The notes under the pieces were generated by a model. The model searched no databases. It had not been told where the DNA came from and saw only the letters and a program-made list of their open reading frames with translations. A stretch of 64,000 nucleotides of DNA from Lytechinus pictus (taxonomy: Eukaryota; Echinodermata; Echinoidea; Temnopleuroida; Toxopneustidae). Of the stretch, positions 1 to 13,024 are shown piece by piece. The stretch lies in contig NC_087252.1 of assembly GCF_037042905.1 (NCBI RefSeq), positions 23,515,701 to 23,579,700 on the forward strand, written 5' to 3'. Position 1 is the first letter of the stretch; each line of letters opens with the position of its first letter. The translations under genes were made by a program, and so were the position numbers.

Positions 1-2582
1 AGTTAAACCCATTCAGGTTTAATTATCAGAATACTCCTCATGTTTGAACTTCAATAATTTCTTGGCAGTGATCCCATGTCAACGCAACGAATGTCCAAGG
101 TCCTTGTTTGTTTTTGGACTTGACTTGTGTTTATAATCTTTATAATTGATGTCAAGTGCACTTTTAGCTTACTCCTGAAAGACTTGAATGCATATGCCAA
201 AGGATGTCCCATTAAACAATGTCTATACGACCGAGAAATATTTGAACGCGGATGGGGTGGTGAAAAAGCCTATAAGTTTACATTCTTTCGTGCATAACTA
301 ACTGCCTCGATTTCACCTTCACGATATGCCCTTCACTCTTCAGGTCTCACTGCGCCCCTCTCCCCCTCTCTCTCTAGCTCTCTCCTTCATGATCACTCGA
401 TCTGTACGCGTCCTTGCACTCTGAACATTTCCTCTCCTATATGAATGTAAAAATATTGTACTGAAAAGCAAATAAACGGGACAGGAATTCTCTATCTAAC
501 CTTGATGGGATGACGGGGCTCTGATGGTCCCGGCCTGCTCTGCATGGGTTTCAGAGGGAGGAGGGGGGGGGGGGGCAGAGCGGCAGAGCCCGGCCCCCAC
601 ATGCATGCCCCCCTCAAAAAAGTTCCACGACTACGAAAAACAAAAGAAAGAGAAATAAAACGAAAGGGAGAGGGGAAATGTGATATTACTAACAACAGCT
701 GAATAATACTGTCAAACTCCATACATACACATACACATACACTAGTACATTGTGCCCGACCCTCAAAATTTCTGGCTGATATAGGCCTCCTCTCCAACAA
801 TGATGAAGATAATAGAAAAATAGCTTTTACAACCTCTCTATATAGCTCCTATTCCTACCCCATCAAAATGTACCGTTCTCGATATAATTATTTGCAATAT
901 CGGTACTGATGCAGACCCCCCCCCCCCATAAAAACAAAACCGCGGCCTTTGGAACAGCAAATTATTATCATGAGACAGCTAGAGTCCCTCGATCTGATGT
1001 TGAAATGAAATTTCACAATCCATACAAAATTGCATACACGTGACTTGCCTGACATGAAGCATTATCATGTCATTGATTAATTTGCCTCAGTCGAAAAAAG
1101 TGCATAATTATGACCATTTGGGCCCACGATATATACTGGGGTTTTTATGATTTTTTTTCACTACCTTAGATTTTTTCACTACTTGAGAGCAATGAGATCT
1201 TGAGGGCAATGCAAGGGAATTTTGATTGAGGGGGCAAGACGAGCTATTTTTATTTTTTGCTATTTTTTTTTTTATTATTCAGTTTTTAATTTAAATTTTT
1301 ACCTTTTCTTGCACCTTTTTTGTCAATAAAGGACTACTTTTAAAATGCACATAGAGGTGGACCCGATTTCCCTGAGCGGCTGTTTGTTCTTCCTTTTTCT
1401 AATGCGTTTATATCATATAGAAAATATCGTTATGCAAAATAGAAGTCACAGTTAAGCTATAATTACCTCTGTCGGAATCTTTGCAAAAAAAAAGGAAAAA
1501 GAAGAAGTAGATGAATTCAATTGAGCAGAGGTCAATTAAAGGTGGACAGCCACCCAGACCTCCCGAAAAACAATCAAATAAATAAACAAAATTGCTTATA
1601 ATTTTTATGTATTGATATATAATAATCATTGCTAATTAGTGCGTTTGTTCATCTTACATTTTGTCTTAGCTTGTATATTTTATTTTGTGATCGTTGCATG
1701 TAAGCCTAAAGCGTGAAACCGCTTTGAACTTGGTCGAACCGGTTTAGAACTGTTTTAAGTCTAAACGGCATCTTTAATCCATTGAATACATCACGGCAAT
1801 GGGGATTATTTTGTCAACAGTAATTTAGGTTGTCCAATCGATAATTGTTAGCTACTATACATAAAAAAACCCAGACAATTTCGTTGGAAACTGTCAATAA
1901 AGGGGCTATTCAACGTACGGTCAACAAGTCAACAAGAAAAACGAAACAAATTCTTTTGAAGATTACAAACTCTTTGCCTATTCAGTGTACGGTGGATTGG
2001 GGTGGATTAGCTGGGGATTAGCTGACTTGTCTTAGAACTTGACGCTTGTCTGTGACGTCATAGTACAAACTTATCGGTCTAACCATGAGGTAATTAAACC
2101 AATCATCAATTAGAGGGGGGGGGGGGGGGTTCTCTGTATAATTTTTGATAAATAAACGTCCCGTTAATGGAGTTCATCTTGTTCGCTAAATGTTTATGGA
2201 GCAATTAAGTTTCCAAGAATTACTTCATCTTAATTATCCCACCCCACCCTCTCTTTCTCCGATAAACCTGATATTACAAAGTTCTTCTAATACTTAGTAT
2301 AAAAAGTTTGAAATGCTTTTCAATATCATGGGTCGGGCATGGGTCCTATGTACTACAATATGTTTTTTCACGTTGTATACCACCTCTTCTGATCATTCGG
2401 TCACACGATCTCTCATCACATGCTTTCACATCGTCTCTCACACTTCCTTTTCTCCTCGTCACCCTCTCCCATTCATTCCTACCCCCCCTCTCTCTATCCC
2501 TCCCAACCCATCCCCACTCCTACTTTGACAATACACCCGAGACCCCCCCAAAAAAAAAATCATAAAAGAAATAAAAACCTAT
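1..2582. other. Gene-free AT-rich left end
   Basis: I see no supported gene here. The stretch holds CT-rich tracts (about 356-390), several long G or C runs (for example 557-575, 917-928 and 2114-2127) and poly-T near 1260. A plus-strand AATAAA near 469-475 could be the polyadenylation signal of a gene lying left of the window, but no coding sequence is visible to support that. The short open frames are low-complexity. Confidence 0.5.
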
Positions 2583-2892
2583 TGGCCCGTATTCTGAAGT
2601 CAGGTTTGATTTAGACAATGGTCTAACTCTGTGCTAAAATGATGGGAAGCCAAATGTGTCAAAATTGGTATTAAGTTGTATGTTTATGTTTACTGTGCTC
2701 TTTCCTGATTCACCTATGGTGAAGACAATCATCTGTTTATACTTCCTAGATAATTATGAATTATTTGAGAGCCAAATGAGCTGAAATATGATATCTCTAC
2801 TGTTAGGGATTTATGTAACAATTGGCTATCCATACTTAAACCATAAATTTAAACCAAAGTTTAAGTTAAACTTGACTTCAGAATACGGACCA
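2583..2892. mobile_element. TIR element, GGCCCGTATTCTGAAG family, copy 1
   Basis: A 310-bp non-coding element. The left end reads TGGCCCGTATTCTGAAGT and the right end is its near-perfect inverse (ACTTCAGAATACGGACCA). The interior is closely related to a second copy at 22826-23096, which fixes the boundaries. No transposase is present, so it is a non-autonomous MITE. I could not resolve a clear target-site duplication, so the superfamily is unassigned. Confidence 0.8.
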
Positions 2893-3482
2893 TTAACTCC
2901 AAAAGAAAAAAAATATATACACAAATTATATTGATATATTTTGACATTTTTATTCACAAACTTTTTTCCTTTTCCATGTAGTTTTTCAACTCTTTGTAAT
3001 ACAAAACATAAAGTAATAGCAGCCAGACATAGGAATAGATAATGAAATGCTGTGCATCCTTTAAAAATAGTATGAAATATTTCAAGAATTGCCTATGGTG
3101 TAAGATATTAGTGATGAAAGATATACGCGCCACAGGAACTTCATTTGGATAGACCAGTAAATGTGTTTAGTTTGTAATTGTAAGTAATATTAATACTTGG
3201 TTATCATATAGCACATCACACAGCAGATTCCATGTCCTCACGTGCTTAATGTATGAGTATTCAATCATTCCCTAGCAATTGCTTTAGTTACCATCAATTG
3301 CAATCTCGAAGCACAGATGGCCTTGTAACATAATACAATACAAAGAATATTTACAATCAACAACTTTGCATCTGGCTTCCCATATACATGGTTAAAATTG
3401 ATCATGGTATTCATTGTATCTTTCGTGCATCAGGGCCCAGATATTTAGAGGTGGCACATGCAGATGAAATTAGTAGACTTGG

Positions 3483-3623
3483 AGGGAGCTTTTCATGAAA
3501 AGTTTTGTCAGTCATTTTTTCAGAGTCATTGCTCTCAGCCAATCAGATGCAAGGATTTCAGTAGCTTATAAGATCTGTCGGCGACAACCACTGACAAAAA
3601 TGTTCTTGAAACACTCGCTGGAA
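3483..3623. repeat. Degenerate foldback repeat
   Basis: The left side (GGAGCTTTTCATGAAAAG, then TTTGTCAGTCATT) is an imperfect inverse of the right side (CTGACAAAAATGTTCTTGAAACACTC). This looks like an old TIR element with no coding capacity. The ends are too diverged for exact boundaries or a target duplication. Confidence 0.4.
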
Positions 3624-3747
3624 CTTGATAAAGTACAGAAATCATGCATATATCTTGTCTAAAGCTTACCCTGGCCCCTTGCTTACAGGTAACCCAACCT
3701 AGTACATATTTTCACAATTTGTTTGGTATCATCTCCACTGCTTATAC

Positions 3748-3932
3748 TTTGTTTCCACTGTTGTGCGATCCTTAACGAAAGCCACGATTGGCCTTTCGTA
3801 TGCTGATCGTTAAAATTTTTAAACCATTCAAATTTTTTTCTCCGATTGGCGATTGCCACGACTGACCTGGTACGATATGATATGATCACGATTAACTGCG
3901 CCGTTTGAATCGTGGCGCAAATCACGATAGTG
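3748..3932. repeat. Short TIR-like repeat
   Basis: The segment is bounded by GTTTCCACT and its inverse AGTGGGAAC. The interior carries opposite-facing CACGAT/ATCGTG words and is richer in CpG than its surroundings. It is probably a small non-autonomous DNA element, but I found no second copy in the window to confirm the ends. Confidence 0.35.
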
Positions 3933-5558
3933 GGAACGACATCTAGGTATTAGCGAGTTTTCTATGATACGAATTGCACTTGTTGATAATGTGCATGTCT
4001 GAAATAAAATTTTGAAATTGCATGCAAATACCAGAGCAATTTAAGTATATAACAATTTACACAATCACAATGCAATTTAGTACAATGCAAGGAATTGCCA
4101 CTGGTACAATTCATGGCCTATTGATGAGTATACATGCAACACATTTATTTTAGTCATTCTTTGGCTAATAATAAACCATTTCCTTCCTGGCAGTAATAGG
4201 AAATAGAACCAACCATGCAAAAGATGTTTACATGAAAGTCATACTGGGAAATTAGTTAGCCTCGGAAATCAATTTCGTTGACAGCATTGTAATAGACATA
4301 ACTATGATATTGGAGGGATTAAAGCATACAATTATATTTTATGTGCTATTAAAATCTTCAGACTCTTGACTAGAATGGATATATGATCAAGCACTTTCTA
4401 TAGGAACCTGGCATCTATGACATATACATGTATTTAAGAGTTCAGCAATGTGAAAATTTCAGATATTCAGATTTTACCAGCCATAGCCTGCTACCCCAAA
4501 AAGTGTGTTGATATTTCAAGGAGAGTGGGGGGGGGGGGGGGGTAAGCGATATTCAGAGTTGAATCAACATGTTTCCATGGCAACTCTGATTTTCCATTAT
4601 GAAAAATAGACATGGCTGCATAGAGACCCTCTTTAAAATTTTAGTGGAAGTATAGTTTCCCAACTTTCTTAAAAACCAGGGGAAAAATTACTCAGGGGTG
4701 GAGGGGGGGTGATTTAGCCTGCAAAATGCTCAGAAGCTTATCCAATGTTGCAGATTCAGGCAGTTAAGCTGTGAGAAGTATCCCCAGAAAATTCAAATAA
4801 ACAAATATAAACAAATAAAAGGTGTCATCATGCTTAAAATCTACAAAGCAAATGAGTTGCCATTATAACATAATTTTTCATCTTCTATTATCATAGTTCT
4901 CTTACATGTAGAGGGAACTTCCCATCTTTTACTTACAAATGTGTAAGCCCACTATACAAAAGCCGACCAGCAGCATAGTTGTAAGAACAAAAAAAGAACT
5001 AAAAATGGTACAGGGCTGAAAGGTGATAAGCTGCTACAAATGGACATTTGTAAATGCTGAATATCAACTTGATAACCCTGTGACTAATAAAAAAAAAAAA
5101 ATAAGTACAATACCAAATTGGTGCAAAAAGCAGCATACAGATGTAGCTCATAATACTTTTAAAGCCATCTTTGATGGAATTACAATTTCATGGGAGTTGC
5201 AGTGTGAAGGCTTCAAATTATGATATTCTATAATGAAATGATTAATGGTTCTGAAAAACTTTGCTTCTCTTCAATACTGGCGTATTGCCACCTTGCATGA
5301 TATCTTCAGTTATCTCCATGTTGTGAGTTTGTGAAAAAAAATGTTTCATGCAAGTGTAAAGCCATAATGTTTCTATCTGTAGAAATCCATTTATCTACCA
5401 TTTTACATGTATTCAATACATTTAGGCCAGAAATAAATTTCAGGTCAGTAGCACTGTGAAAAGAAAACTCACTCATAATGAAGGTCTAAATAGTAAATCA
5501 GTAAATCAGAGTACAATAATTTTAATAATTAACATCTTAAAGATTACGGTATACAATG

Positions 5559-8500
5559 TTACTGGGGTTCTGCTTTGATCTGTATTGGGGGACATACGGA
5601 AACAGGGGAGGGGCTGGCAGATTGCTCTCCACTGCTCTGCCTTGATCGACACACGTTGAGCGGGGAAGAACTCCCAGATTTCACCGTCAAGGGGGACGGC
5701 TTGCCGTTCACGTGTGCTTTCTCAGCAGATTGTCCCTCACGCGGTGTAGAATCCTGGTTCGAGTGCATGGTCATATGAAGTTTGAGATAGTTCGCGTGAG
5801 TAAAGGTCATGCAGCACTCGCTGCACATGAACGGTGTGTGCTCGCGTTGATGAATCTTTCCGTGCTCGTCCAGCAGTCGCTTGTTGGAAAACACTCTGCT
5901 GCAGAGCTTGCAAGGGAATCGCCTCTTGGCGTCCGCGAGGGGACCCTTACGCTTAAACGTATTGAACTTCGTGGACGGGACCTGTGCATTTCTCGACGTT
6001 GATGCTTTCTGAGTTGCGTGGACTTTGGAGTGAGATGCAAGGAGTGGGAGGGAGAGGAACTCCTCTCTACAAATGTTACATTTGAACTGGTTTCCATTCG
6101 TTTGCGTGCAAGCATGTCCCTTGAGGGTTGATAAGTCTGTGAAGGTCTTGCCACAGTGCAGGCAGGGGAACACTTTCTCTCCGCTGTGGATTCGTTCGTG
6201 CATCTGTTTATGACTCAGGCGGACAAATATGCGATCACAGAACTGGCATGGGAACAGCTGCTTGTCTTCTTTCTGAACAGAGTGCAGGAGTTCATGGGCA
6301 CGAAGCCCTGCGGCGCGGTGGAACGCCTTCCCGCACATGTTGCACTTGAACGGCTTGATGCTACTGTGCTTCCGGATGTGAAGCAAGAACTTTGACTCGT
6401 GGCTGAACCACTTCAAGCAGATTCTGCAGACAAAGTGACCCTGTCCATTATGAACCCTCTGGTGCTCATGGAAGTCAAAGGCATGAACAAAAGAAAGTCC
6501 ACACTTATTACAAACATAGGGCTTTTCTCCTGTATGTTGTCTTTCGTGGCTCTTTAGATTGAAGCTGAAGGCAAAGGACTTGTCACAGTGGGTGCACTTG
6601 AAAGACTTCTCCTTGACGTGTTTCAAACGATGACGATTGAGATCCACAAGGCAATTGAAGGTTTGTTCGCAGTCGGGGCAGTGAAGCACAGGAGATGACA
6701 CAGTGTAAAATGGATTGGAGTGGAGAGACGAAGAACCAGGGGCATCTAGGTTGGTGTTCTGCCGCTGCAGGGGCGTCTTGTTGCCACTCTCGCTACCTGC
6801 AGGAGTCTTGAAGAAACAAGGACACTTCTTTCCTGGCTTTGCTCCATCATCTGTAAAGAGATTTGAAAGAGAAAAAGGGTAACAAATTAATAATCCAACT
6901 CACAGTGAAGTAAATAACAGCACAGCTTTGATCCATTCAGAAAGAATTTGCATTAAGTCACTTATTGAGTTCAAAAGAAATTTTTGGCTGAACAAGTCCT
7001 ACATGTATTCCTGACCCTGTGGTAGAAGGGTGGGGTGTCATAAAGCTGTTCATAACGTTACGCAAAACCTTCTGCATGACTGTGACAATGTCTTCGGTGC
7101 ACTGCAGAGTCTGCAACATGTACATAAATTTTTTTTTAAAGGGTCACCAGTCATGCTGTAAGTCATTTGGAACCTACAAAACAGCATTATGAAATGGCCC
7201 ACAGAAGAAAACACATTTCTGTAAAAGAAATTTACATTGGCATGAGCCAAGACACTAATTGATTGTGGACTGACTTCGACACAAACATTTTGGACCTTGA
7301 TTCAATTATTCAACACAAACCATGGCAGCATTTCTTGTCAACTCTCTTTAGCATGGAACAGTTATAACTACAATGTACATGGCATGAATAATCACATCAA
7401 AAGCAAATTTGCTGGCAAGACTCAAAAGCCACAAGGTCAGTGACAATTGCTTCATCCATCAAGAATGCATTTAACATGTTACACTTATTCACAACATGAG
7501 TCAACCATTTAAACTTGGTAAAAAAAAATCAGTCAAAGTCAGAGACAGACATATATCCTCACAATCTTCATAGTTCATAGTTTCTTCAGTTTTCTCTTTA
7601 CTCAGGCAAGCTGAATTCTATTTCAAATATTCCAGTGATTGATTTCAGCAACTTTGACTTATAATTATATTTTGTCACTTGTGAAAAATGTAGTACCGGT
7701 ACAGTGATTAATCACTTCCAGAGCATACATTTGTGCTCTAAATTATTCCCTTACCTTCTTCATCAAAGCTCCAGTCCGCTTCCTCCATATCATCTACAAT
7801 ATCAACGTCTTCATCGTCAGAGTTGTCCGAGGGCGACGTATTGTGATTCTCACAGCTATAATCTCTCTCATACGTATTCCCCTAGAATGATAAAGAAAAA
7901 TGTTGTCAGGTTAGTTGAAGTGGAAAGGTTCATTTACATTTAATGTAATGCAGGAACTCTGGATTTATTTGTTACATGATGTATAGTGTCTATTCACAGA
8001 TTGTCACAACCCCATCATCTTTCCTGTCCCAAGGTTACTTTCTGCAGTTAAATCAAATAAAAATTTAGCTCATTGAGAAAGAAATTTCAGAGCAAATCCG
8101 TATATGGTGGCTTTTCAATTTGCTCCAGTTTCTCCATGTGACGTTATGAAGGGGGGGGGGGGGGTAACTTGGGGGGAGTCGTTTTTTAGGATATTGGAAC
8201 CAATCCTACATATAAGTATTTCACATCAGGTTATTACCAATACCAATGAATTTCTCTTACCTTTTTGGGCAAGACAGGTGAGCATCCAAGATTGATAGCA
8301 CCGCCGAGGCCAAGGGTCACCTTCATGTTATTCACAGAGGGCATGGCAAAATACTTGACCACATCCTCTGAAGTAACAGACTTCCTCCCGAAGTACGCTG
8401 CAGCCTGGCCCTGGACCATCGTGTCTTGAGACAGGAACTCTGTTACAACTTCTGGATCAGTCTCTCTGAGTTCCTCCACACAAGGGTTGTCCGACTCAGA

Positions 8501-9890
8501 TGACACCGATGCTGTACCTTTGGATGACTGATTAGGTGATGACTCACAACCTTCTGCCAAGAAATTGTCAGGGGGAGGGGTCTTCTTGTTGGGTGTCGGG
8601 GATTTCCCTTTATCTGGGGTGGGGGATATCCCTTCGTCTAAGGTGGGGGAATTCCCTCTGTCTGGGGTGGGGGAATTCCCTCGGATGGGCGAGCTTGCCC
8701 CGCAAACACCTACTTGGTCCTGGACGGTCTGAGTGCTGGCAACATCCAAGGATTGCAGCTCTGAAGTCTTGTCTATGGATTGGTCCGACTTTTGAAGATT
8801 CTCCAAAGGGTATGGAGAATTGGGGTCAGTGTCACTTGAGCTACAGGAAGATGAAATCTCTGATGACTGTGTGTGATCATTTACTGCAGGAATAAGATAA
8901 AAAGTACATTGTAATAATAATAATATAGGCCTACAATTAATATCTAAATTCTATTATTTAATGAATAATAATTTAAATCTATGAATTGTTTGTCAAAACG
9001 GCACTTAGTAATTTCTCACAAAGCTACGTCATATTGAAGTGGTTCAATGGTCAAGCCTATTGTATTTGCAGTGTTTACGAATGGATAGACACGAAATCGG
9101 TCTGGTAAGAAACCTCTCTTCTTTTTTTTTTGTGGGGGGGACATAGAAACTTCATAGAATCATACGCATTAGGTGTATAAATGTATGCAATTTAATAAAA
9201 TTTTAATCTAAAAAAATAGAATTTCTATTTCTGAAGGGAATTCCCTTCTTGGGTATTATCTTCTCCGGCAGTCCCGCGATGAAATGACAATATCAAAATC
9301 ATATTTTAAAAATATCATCACGGAGTCCTCTCTATACATGCTCTAGGCTACCGCTAGCCCTAACTTCCGAAGTTAAATTTTGTTAGGCGGCCTAACTAAC
9401 ATTAGTTATTTAACTTATTACAACATTAGAAAAGTAGGACCATATCATTCTAGAATAGATCTAACAAAGTTAGACTCTACACTACAGTACAGATTCAGTA
9501 CCGGTATTTCAGATATTTTTATTCAGTTATTGTCCAATTGCAATGGACCTACAAATGGAAATTAAATTCGTTCGCACAAAATAATACACAAACACAGGGC
9601 AACATACGATTGAAAGATCCATAATAAATGAATATTTCCAGCAATTCATACGCGGCTCAAGTTCAAGATGAGCGACTCGCAACGCAAGCAGGGTCAGAGA
9701 ACTGCTCGCCGCCAGCCACACCTCAGCTGAGCCCCGGGGCGCGGGGTCCACCTCACTTCCATCCACTCCAGCGCTGCTCAGTTTAGCTCCCACTCTTTCT
9801 CACTTTCCGTCACTATCACAGCATAAATACCGAAAAATAATCCAAAATAAATCAAGATCAAATACGTGACTCACGATTTTCAACATCCAT
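5559..9890 (-). CDS. C2H2 zinc-finger protein, 4 coding exons (685 aa)
   Basis: Likely a nuclear DNA-binding transcription regulator. Coding exons in transcript order are 9890-9875, 8883-8261, 7881-7755 and 6850-5559. Donors are C|GTGAGT, G|GTAAGA and G|GTAAGG; acceptors follow TTCCTGCAG, ATCATTCTAG and TCTTTACAG. Phases match at every junction and the exons sum to 2,058 nt, which is 685 codons plus stop. The start is the ATG at 9890, the only in-frame ATG found upstream with a phase-1 donor. Residues 74-111 hold proline-directed SPTPD-like repeats. Exon 3 is strongly acidic (SDDEDVDIVDDMEE). Residues 313-618 hold nine canonical C2H2 fingers (C-x2-C-x12-H-x3-H) and a seventh finger lacking its last His. 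The extreme C-terminus, IKAEPQ, fits a SUMO-acceptor consensus at Lys681. I see no KRAB, SCAN or BTB domain and cannot name an orthologue. Exon 1 codes only five residues, so it is the least certain part. Confidence 0.87.
8605..8682 (-). repeat. 24-bp in-frame coding minisatellite in the zinc-finger gene
   Basis: On the plus strand, GGTGGGGGAATTCCCTC-type units of 24 bp recur about four times with mismatches. On the coding strand each unit gives eight residues of the pattern GNSPTPDR, then GNSPTLDE, GISPTPDK and GKSPTPNK. The unit length keeps the frame, so copy-number change would alter only the number of Ser/Thr-Pro sites. Confidence 0.8.
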
Positions 9891-10090
9891 AACAAAAGAA
9901 AATTGCAAATTTCACGGGAATCCATAATTTCCTACACACAAATAGATCATCCAGCTACACGTTCACATTGCGAAATACACACTGTAAACTCGCATGTAAA
10001 CAGCTGACTGACGGAAATTTCCCAAACTTTTCAGCTGGCCCGTCAGCTGTACGCTCGAATAGGCACGTCATCGATTACGGATTACGTGTA
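9891..10090 (-). promoter_or_regulatory. Putative promoter / 5' UTR of the zinc-finger gene
   Basis: This lies immediately upstream of the ATG at 9890. Three CAGCTG E-boxes cluster within 50 bp (10001, 10032 and 10044), followed by CACGTCATCG, which contains a CRE-like half-site. No TATA box at a convincing distance was seen. The assignment rests on position and motif clustering alone. Confidence 0.3.
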
Positions 10091-10789
10091 ATATAACAAG
10101 CGAATATATTATATACTCGCTACTCGCAAAAATATCAAATATATCAACTAAATAACAAACTACATACAAATCTACCCCTTTAAAACGTTCATTTAGATAA
10201 TTTATTATAGGTAATTACCAAGAACATCAGTAATGCAGTCCAGAAACTTTGTGATATAATAATCGAGACTCAGAGTAATATATTGGTGACTTCAGCTTTG
10301 GCAGTATATTCATTTTCAAAACCGGTTAGTACTGGATAGTAGACTGAGTAGAAGCGAAGCTTGATGAGACCGGTTTGGAGGCTGCTGGATGGGTTGTCAT
10401 CAAGTTTTGTTCTAGTTCAAAAGTTTGATCAAGCAAATTCGATTTCCAGGTTCTATTATGATTGAGACTCTATTGTAAAATATTTGAGAATGAATGTTAT
10501 AAGCTACGTGAAGATTATAATTTATTATTGCAAGGTAAACATGAACATTACAATATATGTAATGTCTATTATGTAGACCTCTTAGGCCTATTTAATTTTT
10601 CTATTTTCATTCATCTTTCTCCATTGCGTTAGCAGTTTTTGATCATTATTTATTCTTATTCTGGGAACCTATGCTTGCAAGCTATATGCTGTTTTTAATA
10701 GGTTCCTCCTATTTCCCGTTATTCAAATTTATTATGTTCTTATTTACTCAAGATTAGTGGGAATGTTAAACAGCATAAATTCCATTTAA
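10091..10789. other. Intergenic, nothing recognised
   Basis: AT-rich DNA without a supported gene. It contains one of the TAGGCCTA palindromes (10583) and otherwise no repeat structure that I can define. Confidence 0.4.
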
Positions 10790-11600
10790 TTTTATTTATT
10801 GGTTTCCGTTTCACAATTTTGTACATAACATAATGAACATAATATAACAACATATTACATAACATAGTATCACTGAACATAATTATAGATTTGGTGAACA
10901 CAATTTAAAAACTTAAGCTTGATTTTTGTAATTTAGAGTAAAAACGGAGGGACTTGCCAAAAAAGCAAAGCTTGCATGACAGGCAGCCCCTAAACGGCTA
11001 AGTTTAATTCACACACACAGACCCCCCCCCCCCCAAAAAAAAAAATCAATAATAGTAATTGTCTATTTACACTTTGCAAAACAAACATTATCTGAAAAAA
11101 TGCGTAAAAATGAATATTAATAACAATACAATAGGAGAGAGTGTGTGTATAGAGATGGGGGAGGAGGTAAAAGGAGTGCAGTGTGAATAATAACGAAAAA
11201 GAAGGCGAGCAGCAGGAGCAGGTACTTTGGCGAGTTGCATTTGAAAAAAAGACTAAATAAATATACGCATATATATTCGTATATAAAAACAAGCAGTATA
11301 TAGGCCTATGACATGTACCTACAAAAACAGATATAGGTCCACGTATACAATCATACATACATATGCAAAATAATGAGTAAAGTTAAATCAGATTAACCCG
11401 TTAGTGAGTATTGTAAAATTAATTTTTTTTTCAGTTTGCGTTTGAAAATATTTACATTAGAGGATTCTTTACAATATTGAGGCAGATAATTTTTTATAAA
11501 TCTATAGTCAAATAAAAAACGGGACTGGCCCTGAGTATGAGAAGAATTATCTATCCCGGGAAAAAATGTAATTCTGAACAAAAAAAACAAAACATAGGCC
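10790..11600 (-). mobile_element. 5'-truncated LINE fragment
   Basis: On the minus strand, an open stretch ending at 11393 reads like the C-terminal tail of a CR1/Jockey-group reverse transcriptase polyprotein: an SHTQGQSRFLFDYRFIKNYLP segment, then a basic FKRKLKKKL tail. It is followed by about 600 bp of AT-rich 3' UTR and an end near 10790 of the form CCAATAAATAAAATTAAA. The rest of the element is missing, as expected for a truncated insertion. The family call is by resemblance only. Confidence 0.55.
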
Positions 11601-12857
11601 TATATGTATTTGAACTAATAATGTGGGATATTACTTGACATGCATACAAAAATAGGCCTGGAATCTTGAAGATGATTTATAATCCCTTGAAAATTTGAAT
11701 GAAAAAAAAAACGGATGACATGGCAGGCTAAATATGATGCAACATGAATGATTAGAGAGGGCAATATCATTCAACTATGCCCAGGGTCCAAACAACACAG
11801 GAATAAGAGTATTTAAAAAAAAGATTTGGCCTCCTGTAGCTCTGAGATGGGATATGACATCAAGGCCGATGATAAAAAAAATGATGACTGGTTAGCTCCA
11901 GCCCTCGATCATTGATTTCAGGGCCGCGAAGTAAAACTGCACTCTTATTGGTTCATCAAACGCTACGTCACGTTCAGTAATAACATAGCCTTAATTCGTA
12001 GTCTTTTTCTTTCAAGCCAAAATCATTTCCAGGAGATCGAAGAGACATACAGGGAACGCGACTTAGCCTTGCCCCCTCCCGCCCATAACGTAAACGTGTT
12101 CGACTGACAAAGACTACGCTAAAACAACCCAATATTTACCCTACTAGTTCGTACGAAGTCCTTGCTGATATTTCTATTAACACTTTTACTTATATGTTAT
12201 GTCTAATTTGAGATATTTGTAAATTATCAAAGAAAAATCGTATTTATTACAGACATGATTCATGTTTTGTCGTTATTATTCTTACAAACTGTTTTTTCAA
12301 AAATAATTAATATCAAAGTAATGAGAATAACTATTCTAAGAGTCTGGATCAACAGCGAGCAACACGTGCGTGATGGAAAATTACCGTACAGAATGAACGT
12401 CCTTTCACATGTAGTGTGTGCGTGAACGAGGAGAATTACTATCGGCGCTGGAATGATTATAATCGATTATGACCCATTTATCAGGACAACAATCCGTAGT
12501 CTCAATTTCCATACTACTACTTGACTATACAGAAGCTTAATAAGTTAAGTTTCATAGGTTTTTTTTAATGAAAACTTACGAAAAAAAAACAAAACAAGTA
12601 CAATTTATGCACAGCTACATTTAGTGACATTCAAACAGAAACTATCGGCTGAAAAGACATTATCATTCGAAAGTATATAGGTAGGTATAGGCTTATTATA
12701 TATGGTTAAAAAACTAAGAGACTACGAATATCTGTTTTTATAATTATACATACATGATATAATAAACTGTTTCATTGATTTTGTGATCAGCATAACAAAC
12801 AATCACTAACATTAATTACATGACTACAATACAATGAAAAAATAACATGATAATTAT
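11601..12857. other. Intergenic, nothing recognised
   Basis: No gene or clear repeat is seen. The segment has poly-A runs and a short GC-richer patch near 11930-12120 without an open frame worth reporting. Confidence 0.4.
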
Positions 12858-13024
12858 ACAGGTGCCGCGGAAGCGGGGGGGGGGGGGGGGGCTTCATCCC
12901 CCACATTTTGCCAAAACCGTGTACAAAAACATAAAAATTACCAAAGGGTTGTGATTTTTTGCATGGTCAGCCCCCCACTTTTGGCTCAGCTCCCCCACTT
13001 TGAAAACCGTTCCGCGGCCCCTGT
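12858..13024. mobile_element. Small TIR element with ends CAGGTGCCGCGGAA
   Basis: A 167-bp segment beginning ACAGGTGCCGCGGAA and ending TTCCGCGGCCCCTGT, with a long G run just inside the left end and CCCCCCACTTTT-type words inside. It has no coding capacity. I found no target-site duplication, so only MITE-like status is claimed. Confidence 0.6.

Larger units (their letters stand above)
2893..5558. other. Downstream flank / possible 3' UTR of the zinc-finger gene
   Basis: No coding sequence is supported. Part of this AT-rich stretch may be the 3' untranslated region of the minus-strand zinc-finger gene whose stop is at 5559. Minus-strand AATAAA-type signals occur near 4144 and 2953, too far away to assign with confidence. 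A G run lies at about 4527-4542. Two weak foldback-like repeats are listed separately. Confidence 0.4.

Noticed and set aside
5575-6395. Antisense open frames within the zinc-finger exon
   Set aside because: Shadows of the real coding frame; they have no domain and overlap a well-supported gene.
9662-9793. Alternative first exon of the zinc-finger gene starting GTGGGAGCTAAACTG
   Set aside because: It has a phase-compatible donor (GGAA|GTGAGG), but its apparent start is GTG with an in-frame TGA three codons upstream and no ATG. The ATG exon at 9875-9890 has a better donor. It could still be a 5' UTR exon in another transcript.
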